A stretch of 57,708 bases of DNA from positions 1 to 57,708 of the forward strand of contig CALJRU010000039.1 in assembly GCA_937976375.1 (NCBI GenBank), read 5' to 3'. The notes under the pieces were generated by a model. That model was not told the DNA's origin. It ran no database searches and saw only the letters and a program-made list of their open reading frames with translations. Both the position numbers and the translations under genes were made by a program. Positions 8,803 to 17,361 of the stretch are shown here, in pieces; within the stretch, counting starts at the first letter, position 1, and each line of letters begins with the position of its first letter. Source of the stretch: an uncultured Peptococcaceae bacterium. Lineage in GTDB: Bacteria > Bacillota > Peptococcia > Peptococcales > Peptococcaceae.

Positions 8803-8916
8803 ATGTTTTCAGAAGCGTTGTTGATCGGTTTGGCTGTGGGCCTCTCCCTGCTCTTTTATGCCTCAGCCCTGGTGGTGCCGCGCCTGGTGCTGTCACTGCG
8901 CAAGCGCTGGCTGTAG
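8803..8916 (+). CDS. 37-residue single-span membrane peptide
   Basis: A 37-codon frame starts at ATG 8803 after AAGGAGTGAGG, a good ribosome binding site. The product has one hydrophobic helix (about 5-29, LLIGLAVGLSLLFYASALVV) and a basic tail (LRKRWL). It follows the transporter gene by 37 bp and is probably co-transcribed. I do not recognise a family. The ribosome binding site and the membrane-like composition argue for a real gene, but its small size leaves doubt. Confidence 0.55.
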   Translation: MFSEALLIGLAVGLSLLFYASALVVPRLVLSLRKRWL

Positions 8917-8940
8917 CGAAAAAAGAACTATGAAAAAGAA

Positions 8941-8969
8941 TAGACATCAACGGCAGAAATCTTTATAAT
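8941..8969 (+). promoter_or_regulatory. Promoter of the 9009 small-protein gene
   Basis: TAGACA (8941-8946), a 17-bp spacer and a perfect TATAAT (8964-8969). It would start transcription at about 8976, giving a leader of roughly 33 bases before the ATG at 9009. Confidence 0.7.
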
Positions 8970-9008
8970 GGAGTAAAAGATGCATCGAACGACGAAAAGG
9001 GGGGAACC

Positions 9009-9227
9009 ATGATGTTAAACGTGACGTCTTCGGAACCTTTTATGATTGGTATGTTTTTGGTGTTGAACATTTTGTTTTATGTGGCGGTTGTTTCGGTTCC
9101 TGTGATTTTACTGCTCATCCGCAGAAATATGATGCAGCGAATGGACGCGATTGAAAAGGAACTGCATAAGCTGAACGATTTAACCTTGCGACGCGCTGTG
9201 GTTGTGGATGTGCAGGAAAATGAATAA
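9009..9227 (+). CDS. Small membrane protein with cytosolic coiled coil
   Basis: 72-residue product with a short N-terminus, one long hydrophobic segment (about 11-38) and a basic then heptad-like amphipathic tail (MMQRMDAIEKELHKLNDLTLRR). The start is ATG 9009 (ATGATG pair) after AAGGGGGGAACC. It resembles the 68-residue protein at 23954-24160 in its layout, one membrane span followed by a coiled coil, though not clearly in sequence. No family recognised. It has its own promoter and terminator, so it is a single-gene unit. Confidence 0.6.
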   Translation: MMLNVTSSEPFMIGMFLVLNILFYVAVVSVPVILLLIRRNMMQRMDAIEKELHKLNDLTLRRAVVVDVQENE

Positions 9228-9263
9228 GGTGCTGCCTGCAGCAAAGAAAGAACCATGATGAAT

Positions 9264-9308
9264 AAAAATCCCTGATCTGCTGATGGTTAAGCAGGTCAGG
9301 GATTTTTT
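9264..9308 (+). terminator. Terminator after the 9009 gene
   Basis: AAAATCCCTGA / TCAGGGATTTT with inner CTGC/GCAG forms a long stem (about 9266-9304) followed by TTTTTT. It separates the small membrane protein gene from the regulated promoter at 9318-9386. Confidence 0.85.
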
Positions 9309-9317
9309 GATTTTAAG

Positions 9318-9386
9318 GTTGTTTACGCTGTTTTGGCGGTCGTTTGCGTGGCTTTTCAACTTTTCAAGTATAAATTATGGTATAAT
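9318..9386 (+). promoter_or_regulatory. LytTR-type direct repeat and promoter (stalk protein gene)
   Basis: Direct repeats GTTGTTTACG (9318-9327) and GTCGTTTGCG (9339-9348) have a 21-bp period, as expected for a LytTR regulator bound to two adjacent turns. The second repeat ends 32 bp before a perfect TATAAT (9381-9386). No good -35 sits 16-18 bp upstream of it. The layout matches that before agrB, the 21880 gene and the 27316 gene. Binding by the regulator at 17508-18215 is an inference. Confidence 0.7.
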
Positions 9387-9423
9387 TCTGAAAAAGATAT
9401 TAAATAAAAAGGAGGCGAAAACA

Positions 9424-11022
9424 ATGAAAAAGATGTGGCGTTATTGTGTGTTGATTGTAGGATTGGTGTTGGCAGGATGGATGAGTGTGCCGACAATGGC
9501 TGAAGCGGCGATATTGAATGTGAACGGTGAAAATTTGACCATTGAACCGTCAGGAAAAGTGCTGCTGCAGGATGGCACGACCTGGGTGTCGGAGGCATTC
9601 CTGCAGGACGAGATGTTTTTGACACTGGACAAAGAGGATGAACGGTTTACCATGACCAACGCGTATGAAGATTTCACGCTGGAAGGGGCGGTTGGTTCAA
9701 AGGTGCTGCGGCTGAATGGCGACGAAAAGCAAATGGCAGCAGCAGCGAAAAATGTCGACGGTACCTTGTATGTGCCGCTGCGTCCATTGATGGAGTGGTT
9801 TGGAGAGATTGCCTGGGATGGCAATGAGCAGGTGGTTTTCGCGCGGTTTGATTACAACGACCAGCTGAATCTTCCACAGGCGCAGCTGGCCGAAGCGCCG
9901 ATGCGCTATGACATTCCAATGAATTCAGGTATTGTGCCAGATGAAAACGATGTGCCAATTTATGAGACGTCCAAAGGAATGATGATAGAGCAAAGAAACG
10001 CTGAAAATTATTTGGCTGCTGTTCGGTTGGGCAGCAAGGTGCTGATCGCACCGCAGCATGAGGGCAATGTGCTGCATGGCGGAAGCTATGCGGTCGAGGA
10101 CGACTATCTATATTGGATCGAGAAGCCAAATCCAGCGATTTTGATGGCTGGCGATCCGCAGTGGTACCTCTATATTCAGGAGCGCAGGGACGGTGCAGCG
10201 CCTGTTTGTGTGGACAGTGGTTCTTACAAAGCCCTGCCGTCCGACTATGTGCTGGGAAATTGCAGCTTTAAGAACGGCAACATCATTTGGCTGCGCGGCG
10301 ATAAGGACAGTGACCAGATCGAAGCGCGCCTCTATCAGCATGACACCGGCAAAACGACGGTGCTCGACAGCATTTCTGTCACGTCGAATGAAACGCTGGA
10401 AGTTGAGTTGGGCGACGAGGACGCTTTTTGGACGCGGAGCCACCTCATGGAAGGCATGCGTCAGTATGGAACACTGAAACGGATGCATTTGTCAGATGGC
10501 AGCGTTGACAATCTGTCGCAAGGTTACAATCTGCTGAGTCCGCATGTGATTGGCGACCATTTGATCGTTCGCATGAAACCGGAAGGCAACAATTTCATGC
10601 CCGATCTGGACCATCCAGGAAATGTGATCAGCACCGAACTGTGGGTCTATGACCTGGAAAAAGAAGCCTGGTCTTTCAAAGTGGACAATCATCTGGCGCT
10701 CATTGGCGAAAATCGTGTCATCAATATGCCAATTGCGTTGGATGAACGCCATATGACGGTGAGCGTTGATGATGGCAGTGGGTATCACATGCCGATCGTT
10801 GATTTGAAAACGGGCATGGTGTATGATACCGCCAACGACAGCAATGACCCTCTGCTATTCATTCCCTATGGATTGATTGGGGAAGGGGAGACTGCGATCA
10901 GAATGATTCATCCAGTTTCTGACATGGGTTCGTGCATGGCGGCGCAGCAGACCATGACAGATGGCGTTTTCAGTGATAGCTATGTGCCGATTAGGTTTGA
11001 CTGGCCAATGAGCAGTGAGTAA
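9424..11022 (+). CDS. Secreted stalk-domain (copper amine oxidase N-like) protein
   Basis: Predicted exported protein of 532 residues. The start is ATG 9424 (MKKMWRYCVLIVGLVLAGW), directly after AAAAGGAGGCGAAAACA; an upstream in-frame extension has no ribosome binding site. It has a signal peptide with a likely cut at AEA-A (near 28), then a stalk domain resembling the copper amine oxidase N-terminal domain (about 30-145) with GTLYVPLRPLMEWFGEIAWDGNE. Residues about 150-532 form a large beta-rich region with repeating blade-like units (WLRGDKDSDQ, FWTRSHLME, LWVYDLEKEAW) that could be a beta-propeller; its function is unknown. The promoter carries the presumed LytTR repeat. Confidence 0.8.
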   Translation: MKKMWRYCVLIVGLVLAGWMSVPTMAEAAILNVNGENLTIEPSGKVLLQDGTTWVSEAFLQDEMFLTLDKEDERFTMTNAYEDFTLEGAVGSKVLRLNGDEKQMAAAAKNVDGTLYVPLRPLMEWFGEIAWDGNEQVVFARFDYNDQLNLPQAQLAEAPMRYDIPMNSGIVPDENDVPIYETSKGMMIEQRNAENYLAAVRLGSKVLIAPQHEGNVLHGGSYAVEDDYLYWIEKPNPAILMAGDPQWYLYIQERRDGAAPVCVDSGSYKALPSDYVLGNCSFKNGNIIWLRGDKDSDQIEARLYQHDTGKTTVLDSISVTSNETLEVELGDEDAFWTRSHLMEGMRQYGTLKRMHLSDGSVDNLSQGYNLLSPHVIGDHLIVRMKPEGNNFMPDLDHPGNVISTELWVYDLEKEAWSFKVDNHLALIGENRVINMPIALDERHMTVSVDDGSGYHMPIVDLKTGMVYDTANDSNDPLLFIPYGLIGEGETAIRMIHPVSDMGSCMAAQQTMTDGVFSDSYVPIRFDWPMSSE

Positions 11023-11040
11023 CAACATGAGGTGATTATG

Positions 11041-11229
11041 ATGTTGGATGGTTCCTGGAATTTGTCGCTGATTGCGCTGGCGCTGCTGCAAATCTACTTT
11101 ATCTGCTATTTTGCTTCGCAATTTTTAGCGAAGAAAGGCAAGAAATCGAGCCGGCGTGTGTATGCAGTGAGCGTGGCTCTTTGGGTGATTTCGGCCTGCC
11201 TGTTTGTGTATCTGCTGTTTATTCAGTAG
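11041..11229 (+). CDS. Small two-span membrane protein
   Basis: 62-residue product with two hydrophobic helices (about 8-28 and 42-61) joined by a basic loop (LAKKGKKSSRRV). ATG 11041 is chosen because GAGGTG lies six bases upstream; an ATG at 11038 and a GTG at 11032 are in frame. It starts 18 bp after the stalk-protein gene, ahead of a shared terminator, so the two form an operon. The family is unknown. It may help anchor or regulate its secreted neighbour, but that is only a guess. Confidence 0.6.
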   Translation: MLDGSWNLSLIALALLQIYFICYFASQFLAKKGKKSSRRVYAVSVALWVISACLFVYLLFIQ

Positions 11230-11290
11230 CGATTCTCTGCGGTGGGGATGTTGATTGGCGCAGCTGGTTCTGAGCGGCTGTATATTTGTT

Positions 11291-11326
11291 CCCGCATTGC
11301 TGTGGTGTGGCAGTGCGGGTTTTTTG
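11291..11326 (+). terminator. Terminator of the 9424-11229 operon
   Basis: CCCGCA (11291-11296) pairs with TGCGGG (11314-11319), extended by TG/CA inside, followed by TTTTTT. It lies 62 bp after the 62-residue membrane protein. Confidence 0.75.
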
Positions 11327-11366
11327 CTGCTGGTGGTGAATGATGGCCAATGACATAACGTTGTCC

Positions 11367-11424
11367 GTTCAATGTATTGTTATTTGCTTGTTTTTGACGT
11401 ATGATTAAGAGAGAAAACATTGAA
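11367..11424 (+). promoter_or_regulatory. Toxin-antitoxin promoter and operator
   Basis: TTGTTA (11377-11382), 17 bp, TATGAT (11400-11405) form a vegetative-type promoter. It is flanked by an inverted repeat, GTTCAATGT (11367-11375) and ACATTGAA (11417-11424). This arrangement fits autorepression by the antitoxin or the toxin-antitoxin complex, the usual control of RelBE-type pairs. Confidence 0.6.
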
Positions 11425-11442
11425 TGACAAGGAGGCGGTTGT

Positions 11443-11754
11443 ATGGCTGTAAAGGCTGATTCCAGTTTGACGATTCGTGTAAACAGTGAGGTTAAGCGTG
11501 AGGCACAGAAGATTTTTTCGGATTTGGGCCTGGATACGACGACGGCGTTCAATATTTTTTTGCGACAGGTGATTGTCTGCCGCGGGCTACCTTTTGAGGT
11601 GCGGCTGCCGGCGCACAAACCGGTAGATGTGACAACTTTGTCTGAAGAAGCCTTTCATGAGGTGTTGGAGCGTGGCTATGCTGATATGGAGGATGGCCGC
11701 GTTCAAAATGTAAAAAATGCGTTTGCTGATTTAAAAAGAGAGTTTGATTTGTGA
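11443..11754 (+). CDS. RelB/DinJ family antitoxin
   Basis: 103-residue antitoxin with an N-terminal ribbon-helix-helix domain: DSSLTIRVNSEVKREAQKIFSDLGLDTTTAFNIFLRQV is characteristic of the RelB/DinJ family (strand, two helices, L-G-L-D/S turn). The C-terminal half, ending in ADLKREFDL, would wrap and inhibit the toxin. ATG 11443 follows AAGGAGGCGG. Its stop codon overlaps the toxin start (TGATG), ensuring translational coupling. It probably represses its own promoter through the inverted repeat at 11367-11424. Confidence 0.85.
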   Translation: MAVKADSSLTIRVNSEVKREAQKIFSDLGLDTTTAFNIFLRQVIVCRGLPFEVRLPAHKPVDVTTLSEEAFHEVLERGYADMEDGRVQNVKNAFADLKREFDL

Positions 11755-12074
11755 TGGCAGAGATTATTGTCACTGAACAGGCGAAGAACGATATTAGAGA
11801 TATATTTTATTATATTTCTATGGAGCTTCGTGCTGAATGGTCAGCAAAGCGGCAAGCTGCCCGTATCATGAACGCGATTGAGGATCTGGCTTTTTTTCCA
11901 GAGAAGTTTCCTGTTTATCAGGTGGAGCCCTGGAAAAGCCGAGGGCTTCACTTGATGCCTGTCGATCGGTATTTGGTGGCGTATCTTGTTCAGGATTGCG
12001 GTGAGATGGTGATTGTTCTTCGTGTGATGTACGGAAAGCGTGACGTTCGTCCAATTTTGATGGAAAATGAATAA
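11754..12074 (+). CDS. RelE/ParE family toxin
   Basis: 106-residue type II toxin of the RelE/ParE superfamily. Family features visible are the N-terminal VTEQAKNDIRDIFYYISMEL helix pair, the central FPEKFPVY...GLHLMPVDRYLVAYLV strand block, and the C-terminal VIVLRVMYGKRDVRPIL, where the RVMYGKRD segment is typical. It would be an mRNA interferase if RelE-like or a gyrase poison if ParE-like; I cannot decide between them. ATG 11754 shares its A with the antitoxin TGA. A terminator follows at once. The pair sits directly before gyrB. Confidence 0.85.
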   Translation: MAEIIVTEQAKNDIRDIFYYISMELRAEWSAKRQAARIMNAIEDLAFFPEKFPVYQVEPWKSRGLHLMPVDRYLVAYLVQDCGEMVIVLRVMYGKRDVRPILMENE

Positions 12075-12079
12075 AGAAG

Positions 12080-12108
12080 GCAGCAGGCAATGGCCTGCTG
12101 CTTTTTTC
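12080..12108 (+). terminator. Terminator of the toxin-antitoxin operon
   Basis: Perfect 9-bp stem GCAGCAGGC (12080-12088) / GCCTGCTGC (12093-12101) with a four-base loop and six Ts. Textbook intrinsic terminator. Confidence 0.95.
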
Positions 12109-12178
12109 TTGGTCGCTGATGGCGGTCTTTATGTTCAGAATAGAAAATCATTACTCGTGCGAAAAATGTGCCTTAAAT

Positions 12179-12265
12179 TTGAAATAAGGGCGTTTTTATG
12201 GTATAATTTTACTGTTGAAAAATATTCTTGAATGAAAAAGGGTCGTTTCAGGCCCGTTTTTTATT
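12179..12265 (+). promoter_or_regulatory. gyrB-gyrA promoter and leader hairpin
   Basis: TTGAAA (12179-12184), 17-bp spacer and TATAAT (12202-12207) make a strong vegetative promoter about 90 bp before gyrB. The leader contains a short hairpin (GGGTC at 12240-12244 with GGCCC at 12251-12255) followed by GTTTTTTATTT, which resembles a weak terminator and could act as an attenuator. The promoter is clear; the attenuator reading is a guess. Confidence 0.7.
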
Positions 12266-12294
12266 TGTCATGAACCATTGAAAGGAGATTGTCT

Positions 12295-14229
12295 GTGTCA
12301 GAAACGCAAGTTAAAGAAAAGTACACCGGCGAGCAGATCGAGGTTCTGGAAGGGCTGGAACCGGTCCGCGTACGTCCGGGGATGTACATCGGCACAACCG
12401 ACAGCGCCGGGCTGCATCATCTCGTCAACGAGATTGTCGATAACTCCATCGACGAAGCCCTGGCTGGCTATGGGAAGGTCATCGATGTGACCATTGAAGA
12501 AGACAATTCGATCACTGTGCGCGACGAAGGCCGCGGTATTCCAGTGGACATGCATCCAAAGATGCACAAACCGACCCTCGAGGTCGTTATGACGGTGCTC
12601 CACGCCGGCGGGAAATTCGGCGGCGGCGGCTACAAGGTGTCCGGCGGTTTGCACGGCGTTGGGATGAGCGTTGTTAATGCGCTGTCCAAAGAAATGAGCG
12701 CCGAAGTGCGCCGCGGCGGCAAGGTCTATCGTCAGACCTATGCCTACGGTAAGATCACCAGTGAGGTGGAAGTGGTTGGCACCTGTCCGGAAGAACAGAC
12801 TGGGACGGTCATCCATTTCAAGCCGGATGAACAGATTTTCAAAGAAGGCACGGTCTACGATTTCAAGGTAATTTCCCAGCGTTTGTCGGAACTGGCGTTC
12901 CTGAACAAGGGCATCAAACTGACTCTTTACGACAAACGCCCTGGCGAAGAAAAAGAGCAGACCTTCTATCATCCAAACGGTATCAGCGAGTTCATTCCAT
13001 TTTTGAACCGCAACAAGAAGCCGCTGCATAAAGATGTGATCATTTTCGAAAAGGAAAAGGACGACGTCATTGTCGATGTGGCGATGCAGTTCACCGATTC
13101 CTACACCGAAAACATCTATAGTTACACCAACAACATTCATACCCACGAAGGCGGGACCCATGAGTTTGGTTTCAAAACGGCGCTGACCCGTTCCATCAAC
13201 GAGTATGCCCGCCGCATGAAACTGCTCAAGGACAAGGAAGACAACCTCCAGGGTGAGGACATCCGCGAAGGGCTGACGGCTGTCATTTCTGTGAAGGTGC
13301 CAAACCCACAGTTTGAAGGCCAGACCAAGACCAAGCTCGGCAACAGCGAGGTGCGCGGCATTGTCGACACCATCACTGGTGAAGCGGTGAGCATCTACCT
13401 CGAAGAGCATCCAACCGAAGCCAAGCGCATCGTCGACAAGTCGGTGAAGGCTGCGCGTGCACGTGAAGCGGCGCGCAAGGCCCGCGAAATGACCCGTCGC
13501 AAAAATGCCCTCGAAAGCACCAGCCTGCCTGGTAAGCTGGCCGACTGCTCGGTGAGCGACCCAGCATTCAGCGAACTGTTCATCGTCGAAGGGAATTCCG
13601 CAGGCGGTTCTGCCGTGGATGGCCGTGATCGCCGTTATCAGGCGATTCTGCCGCTGCGCGGGAAAATTCTCAACGTGGAAAAGGCGCGCCTGGACCGCAT
13701 CCTTTCTTCCGAAGAAATTCGCAACCTGATTACGGCCATTGGCACCGGCATTGGCGACCAGTTCGATGTCAACAAGGCCCGCTATCATAAAATCATCATC
13801 ATGACCGATGCCGATGTCGACGGGGCGCACATCCGCACCCTGCTGTTGACGCTGCTTTATCGCTACATGCGTCCGCTCATCGAAGCCGGTTATGTGTACA
13901 TTGCCTGCCCTCCGCTGTACAGCGTTAAGCGCGGCAAAAAGAAACAATATCTCTACGACGATAAAGCGCTCAAAGAATTCCTCGCCAGCGAAGGCAAGGA
14001 CATCGACACCGCCAAGGGCATTCAGCGCTACAAAGGGCTTGGGGAAATGAACCCAGAAGAGCTCTGGGAAACGACCATGAACAATGAAAACCGCATTCTG
14101 CTCAAGGTCACCCTCGACGACGCCCTGGCTGCTGACGATGTGTTCTCCATCCTCATGGGCGAACGCGTCGAGCCACGCCGTGAGTTCATCACCGCCAATG
14201 CGCGCTACGTCAACAATCTTGATATCTAA
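12295..14229 (+). CDS. gyrB: DNA gyrase subunit B
   Basis: ATPase subunit of DNA gyrase (type IIA topoisomerase), which introduces negative supercoils. The 644-residue protein has the GHKL ATPase motifs NEIVDNSIDEALAG, DEGRGIPVDMHP and the glycine-rich lid GGKFGGGGYKVSGGLHGVG, then the TOPRIM domain with EGNSAGGSA and DADVDGAHI. I choose GTG 12295 (SETQVKEKYTGEQ) because AGGAG ends seven bases before it; a TTG at 12289 sits too close to the same site. It is followed after 11 bp by gyrA. Confidence 0.97.
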   Translation: MSETQVKEKYTGEQIEVLEGLEPVRVRPGMYIGTTDSAGLHHLVNEIVDNSIDEALAGYGKVIDVTIEEDNSITVRDEGRGIPVDMHPKMHKPTLEVVMTVLHAGGKFGGGGYKVSGGLHGVGMSVVNALSKEMSAEVRRGGKVYRQTYAYGKITSEVEVVGTCPEEQTGTVIHFKPDEQIFKEGTVYDFKVISQRLSELAFLNKGIKLTLYDKRPGEEKEQTFYHPNGISEFIPFLNRNKKPLHKDVIIFEKEKDDVIVDVAMQFTDSYTENIYSYTNNIHTHEGGTHEFGFKTALTRSINEYARRMKLLKDKEDNLQGEDIREGLTAVISVKVPNPQFEGQTKTKLGNSEVRGIVDTITGEAVSIYLEEHPTEAKRIVDKSVKAARAREAARKAREMTRRKNALESTSLPGKLADCSVSDPAFSELFIVEGNSAGGSAVDGRDRRYQAILPLRGKILNVEKARLDRILSSEEIRNLITAIGTGIGDQFDVNKARYHKIIIMTDADVDGAHIRTLLLTLLYRYMRPLIEAGYVYIACPPLYSVKRGKKKQYLYDDKALKEFLASEGKDIDTAKGIQRYKGLGEMNPEELWETTMNNENRILLKVTLDDALAADDVFSILMGERVEPRREFITANARYVNNLDI

Positions 14230-14240
14230 GGAGGCTTTTT

Positions 14241-16679
14241 ATGGACAACAACTATACCCACGGCACCATTGAAAGCCGCAATATTATCGATGAAATGAAG
14301 GAATCGTTCATCGACTATTCCATGAGCGTCATCACCAGCCGTGCGCTGCCGGATGTGCGCGACGGTCTCAAGCCGGTACACCGCCGCATCCTCTATTCCA
14401 TGTATAAAACCAACATGACGCCGGACCGTCCACACAAGAAATCCGCCCACATCGTTGGGAACGTGCTGGCCAACTACCATCCACACGGCGACGCTGCCGT
14501 GTACGACGCGATGGTGCGTTTGGCGCAGGATTTCAGCATGCGTTATCCGCTGGTTGACGGCCAGGGGAACTTTGGGAACATCGATGGTTACCAGGCTGCT
14601 GCTCAGCGTTACACCGAAGCGCGCATGGCCAAGCTGGCCCAGGAAATGCTGCGTGACATCGAAAAAGAAACCGTCGATTTCATGCCAACCTACGACGAAT
14701 CCAGCGAAGAACCGGTTGTACTGCCAGCACGTTTTCCAAATCTGCTCGTTAACGGCACCTCCGGGATCGCTGTCGGGATGGCGACCAACATGCCACCGCA
14801 TAACCTGCGTGACGTCACCGACGCCATCGTGGCTCTGATCGACGACCCAACCATCTCCGATGAAAAGCTGGCCAACATTGTCAAAGCGCCGGACTTCCCT
14901 ACCGGCGGCATCATCATGGGCCTCTCCGGCGTGCGCGATGCCTACCTCACCGGCCGCGGCGCTGTCACTGTGCGCGCTCGCACCTCCATCGAAAAGATGG
15001 CCAATGGCAAGAGCCGCATCATCGTCACCGAGATTCCTTATCAGGTCAACAAAGCCCGCCTCGTGGCTAAAATTGCTGACCTCGTCAAAGAAAAGACCAT
15101 CGATGGCATCACTGCCCTGCGCGATGAATCCAACCGCGAAGGCATTCGCATCGTCATTGAAATGCGCCGCGATGTCAACCCACAGGTCGTGCTCAACCAG
15201 CTGTTCAAGCACACTTCCCTGCAGGACAATTTCAACGTCATCAACCTGGCGCTGGTCGACGGCGTGCCAAAGATTCTCACCCTGCGTGAGATCATGGTGC
15301 TCTATCTCGACCATCAGGAAGATGTCATCGTGCGCCGCACCCGCTACGATCTGCGCAAAGCCGAAGAACGCGCGCACATCGTCGAAGGCTTGAAGATCGC
15401 CGTTGACAACATCGACGAAGTCATTGCCATCATTCGCTCTTCCTATGACGACAACGAATCCAAGGAACGCCTCGGCAAACGCTTTGGCTTGTCCGACCGC
15501 CAGGCACAGGCTGTCATCGAAATGCAGCTGCGCCGCCTGCAAGGTTTGAATGTCGAAAAACTCGAAGAAGAATTGGCCGACTTGCACCGCCGCATTGCCG
15601 AATACAAGGCCATTCTTGCCGATGAAAACAAGGTCAAGCAGATCGTCCGCACCGAGCTGTCAGAGATCGCCGACAAATACAGCGACGAACGCCGCACGGA
15701 AATCTCCTTCTCCAAGGACGACATCAACGTTGAAGACCTCATCGCCGAAGAAGACATGGTCATCACCATCAGCCATGCCGGCTACATCAAGCGCATGCCG
15801 ATGGACAGCTACCGCAAACAGAAACGCGGCGGCCGCGGTGTGAATGCGTCAAAGATGAAGGACGACGACTTCATTGAAAACATCTTCATCACCACCACCC
15901 ACCACATGATGAACTTCTTCACTAACCGTGGGCGCGTGCTTCGTCTCAAAACCTTCGAAATCCCTGAAAGCAGCCGCGGCGGCCGTGGCACCGCCATGGT
16001 CAACCTGCTCAAGCTGGGCAAGGGCGAAAAAGTCACCACTGTGCTGCCATGGCGTGAAGAAGGCACCACAGGCTATCTGACCTGCGTCACCGCCAAAGGG
16101 ATGATTAAGAAAACCAACATTGCTGAGTACCAGCATGCGCGCAACGACGGCATCAAGGCCATCAACCTGCGCCCAGGCGACGAACTCATCGATGTGCGCA
16201 TCACCTCTGGCGAGGACGAACTCATTCTCGTCAGCAAAAACGGCAGCGCCATCCGCTTCCAGGAAAGCGATGTCAACCCAACTGGCCGCAGCACCGCCGG
16301 TGTGCGCGGCATGCGCATCGAAGACGGCGACAGCGTCGTCGATATGGACATTGTGCGCGACGACTGCGACCTGCTCGTCATCAGCGAAAATGGTTACGGC
16401 AAGCGCACGCCGCTCAGCGAATACCATCTTCAGGCCCGCGGCGGCAAAGGCGTCATGACCCTCAAAGTCAGCGACAAGACCGGCGCTGTGACCTCGGCCC
16501 TCGTGGTTCGCGGCAACGAAGAAATCATGGTCATCAGCCGTGAAGGCACCCTCATTCGCACCTCTGTCAGCGACATCAGCGTGCTTGGACGCGCCACCCA
16601 GGGCGTCAAAGTGATGCGTTTGGATGATGGCGACGCCGTCATCGACACCGCGCCATTTGTCGATGAGGATGATGATTGA
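14241..16679 (+). CDS. gyrA: DNA gyrase subunit A
   Basis: DNA-cutting subunit of gyrase, 812 residues. The catalytic tyrosine is Tyr124 in QRYTEARM. The C-terminal beta-pinwheel carries the GyrA box QKRGGRG (about 525), which marks gyrase rather than topoisomerase IV. ATG 14241 follows TAAGGAGGC. Unusually, the quinolone-determining helix reads HPHGDAAVYD (80-89): Ala85 stands where E. coli has Ser83, while the acidic residue (Asp89) is kept. A terminator lies just downstream of the gyrB-gyrA operon. Confidence 0.98.
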   Translation: MDNNYTHGTIESRNIIDEMKESFIDYSMSVITSRALPDVRDGLKPVHRRILYSMYKTNMTPDRPHKKSAHIVGNVLANYHPHGDAAVYDAMVRLAQDFSMRYPLVDGQGNFGNIDGYQAAAQRYTEARMAKLAQEMLRDIEKETVDFMPTYDESSEEPVVLPARFPNLLVNGTSGIAVGMATNMPPHNLRDVTDAIVALIDDPTISDEKLANIVKAPDFPTGGIIMGLSGVRDAYLTGRGAVTVRARTSIEKMANGKSRIIVTEIPYQVNKARLVAKIADLVKEKTIDGITALRDESNREGIRIVIEMRRDVNPQVVLNQLFKHTSLQDNFNVINLALVDGVPKILTLREIMVLYLDHQEDVIVRRTRYDLRKAEERAHIVEGLKIAVDNIDEVIAIIRSSYDDNESKERLGKRFGLSDRQAQAVIEMQLRRLQGLNVEKLEEELADLHRRIAEYKAILADENKVKQIVRTELSEIADKYSDERRTEISFSKDDINVEDLIAEEDMVITISHAGYIKRMPMDSYRKQKRGGRGVNASKMKDDDFIENIFITTTHHMMNFFTNRGRVLRLKTFEIPESSRGGRGTAMVNLLKLGKGEKVTTVLPWREEGTTGYLTCVTAKGMIKKTNIAEYQHARNDGIKAINLRPGDELIDVRITSGEDELILVSKNGSAIRFQESDVNPTGRSTAGVRGMRIEDGDSVVDMDIVRDDCDLLVISENGYGKRTPLSEYHLQARGGKGVMTLKVSDKTGAVTSALVVRGNEEIMVISREGTLIRTSVSDISVLGRATQGVKVMRLDDGDAVIDTAPFVDEDDD

Positions 16680-16700
16680 TCCTATATGACACCGATATCA

Positions 16701-16753
16701 TTGGTCAAAAACCTGAGAATTGTAAAATTTGACGGTTTTTGACCAATTTTTTT
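16701..16753 (+). terminator. Terminator of gyrB-gyrA
   Basis: A perfect 13-bp stem, TTGGTCAAAAACC (16701-16713) with GGTTTTTGACCAA (16734-16746), followed by TTTTTTT. The 20-base loop is longer than usual. Confidence 0.85.
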
Positions 16754-16854
16754 CACTTTTTTGTTATATCCTGATGGTATTCAACAAACACATGTGATAT
16801 GATTAATATACGAAAAACCAATGTTAAACTCTAAATGAGCGAGGTGAAAATCAC

Positions 16855-17196
16855 ATGTCAATCGGAAAACGTTTGGAAGAGCTCATCAATTATCGTCACA
16901 CAAATGTGAACCGTGTTGCGCGAGAAGCGGGAATCAGCCCACAAACCATTTATGGCATCATCAAACGCGACAATACGAAAGTAGACATCAATATCCTGAT
17001 GGCACTCTCCAAAGAGTTGAACGTGACGCTGGATTATTTTTCCGGCGGTCCCCTTGACGCCACGGAAGTTGACGTCGAAACGTTCGTCAGCCGCTATCGT
17101 CAATTGGATGCACATGGTAAGACCGTTGTACAGTCTCTCATTGATTTGGAACTGGAACGCATCGTTGAAATTGAAAAAGGAAATCTGCCGGGATGA
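16855..17196 (+). CDS. XRE-family transcriptional regulator
   Basis: 113-residue regulator with an N-terminal lambda-repressor-like helix-turn-helix (about 5-62: RLEELINYRHTNVNRVAREAGISPQTIYGIIKRD followed by INILMALSKELNVTLDYF). The C-terminal 45 residues form a short helical region without a recognisable effector domain. ATG 16855 follows GAGGTGAAAATC. The gene stands alone between gyrA and the agr locus with a terminator on each side. The palindrome CACATGTG (16789-16796) about 60 bp upstream might be an operator. Its target is unknown; it might be the neighbouring agr genes, but nothing in the sequence proves this. Confidence 0.85.
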   Translation: MSIGKRLEELINYRHTNVNRVAREAGISPQTIYGIIKRDNTKVDINILMALSKELNVTLDYFSGGPLDATEVDVETFVSRYRQLDAHGKTVVQSLIDLELERIVEIEKGNLPG

Positions 17197-17207
17197 CCGG
17201 CCAGCCT

Positions 17208-17247
17208 AACAGGACCGTCAGAGAAAAAAAGATGGCCCTGTTTTTTT
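17208..17247 (+). terminator. Terminator of the XRE gene
   Basis: AACAGGACC (17208-17216) pairs with GGCCCTGTT (17234-17242) with one mismatch, followed by seven Ts. Long A-rich loop. Confidence 0.75.
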
Positions 17248-17361
17248 GTAACCATTTTCATCCAGTAACACCCATTGACGCGGCACACGTCGGCTGATAT
17301 GCGATCATCCACATATGGCGTTTGTGGCAGCGCTCTTATTTTTTGTGCTTGCTTAGCACCG

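Noticed and set aside
9283..9423. N-terminal extension of the 9424 stalk protein by 47 codons
   Set aside because: It would run through the terminator and the presumed operator-promoter; the ATG at 9424 has an ideal AGGAGG and begins a signal peptide.
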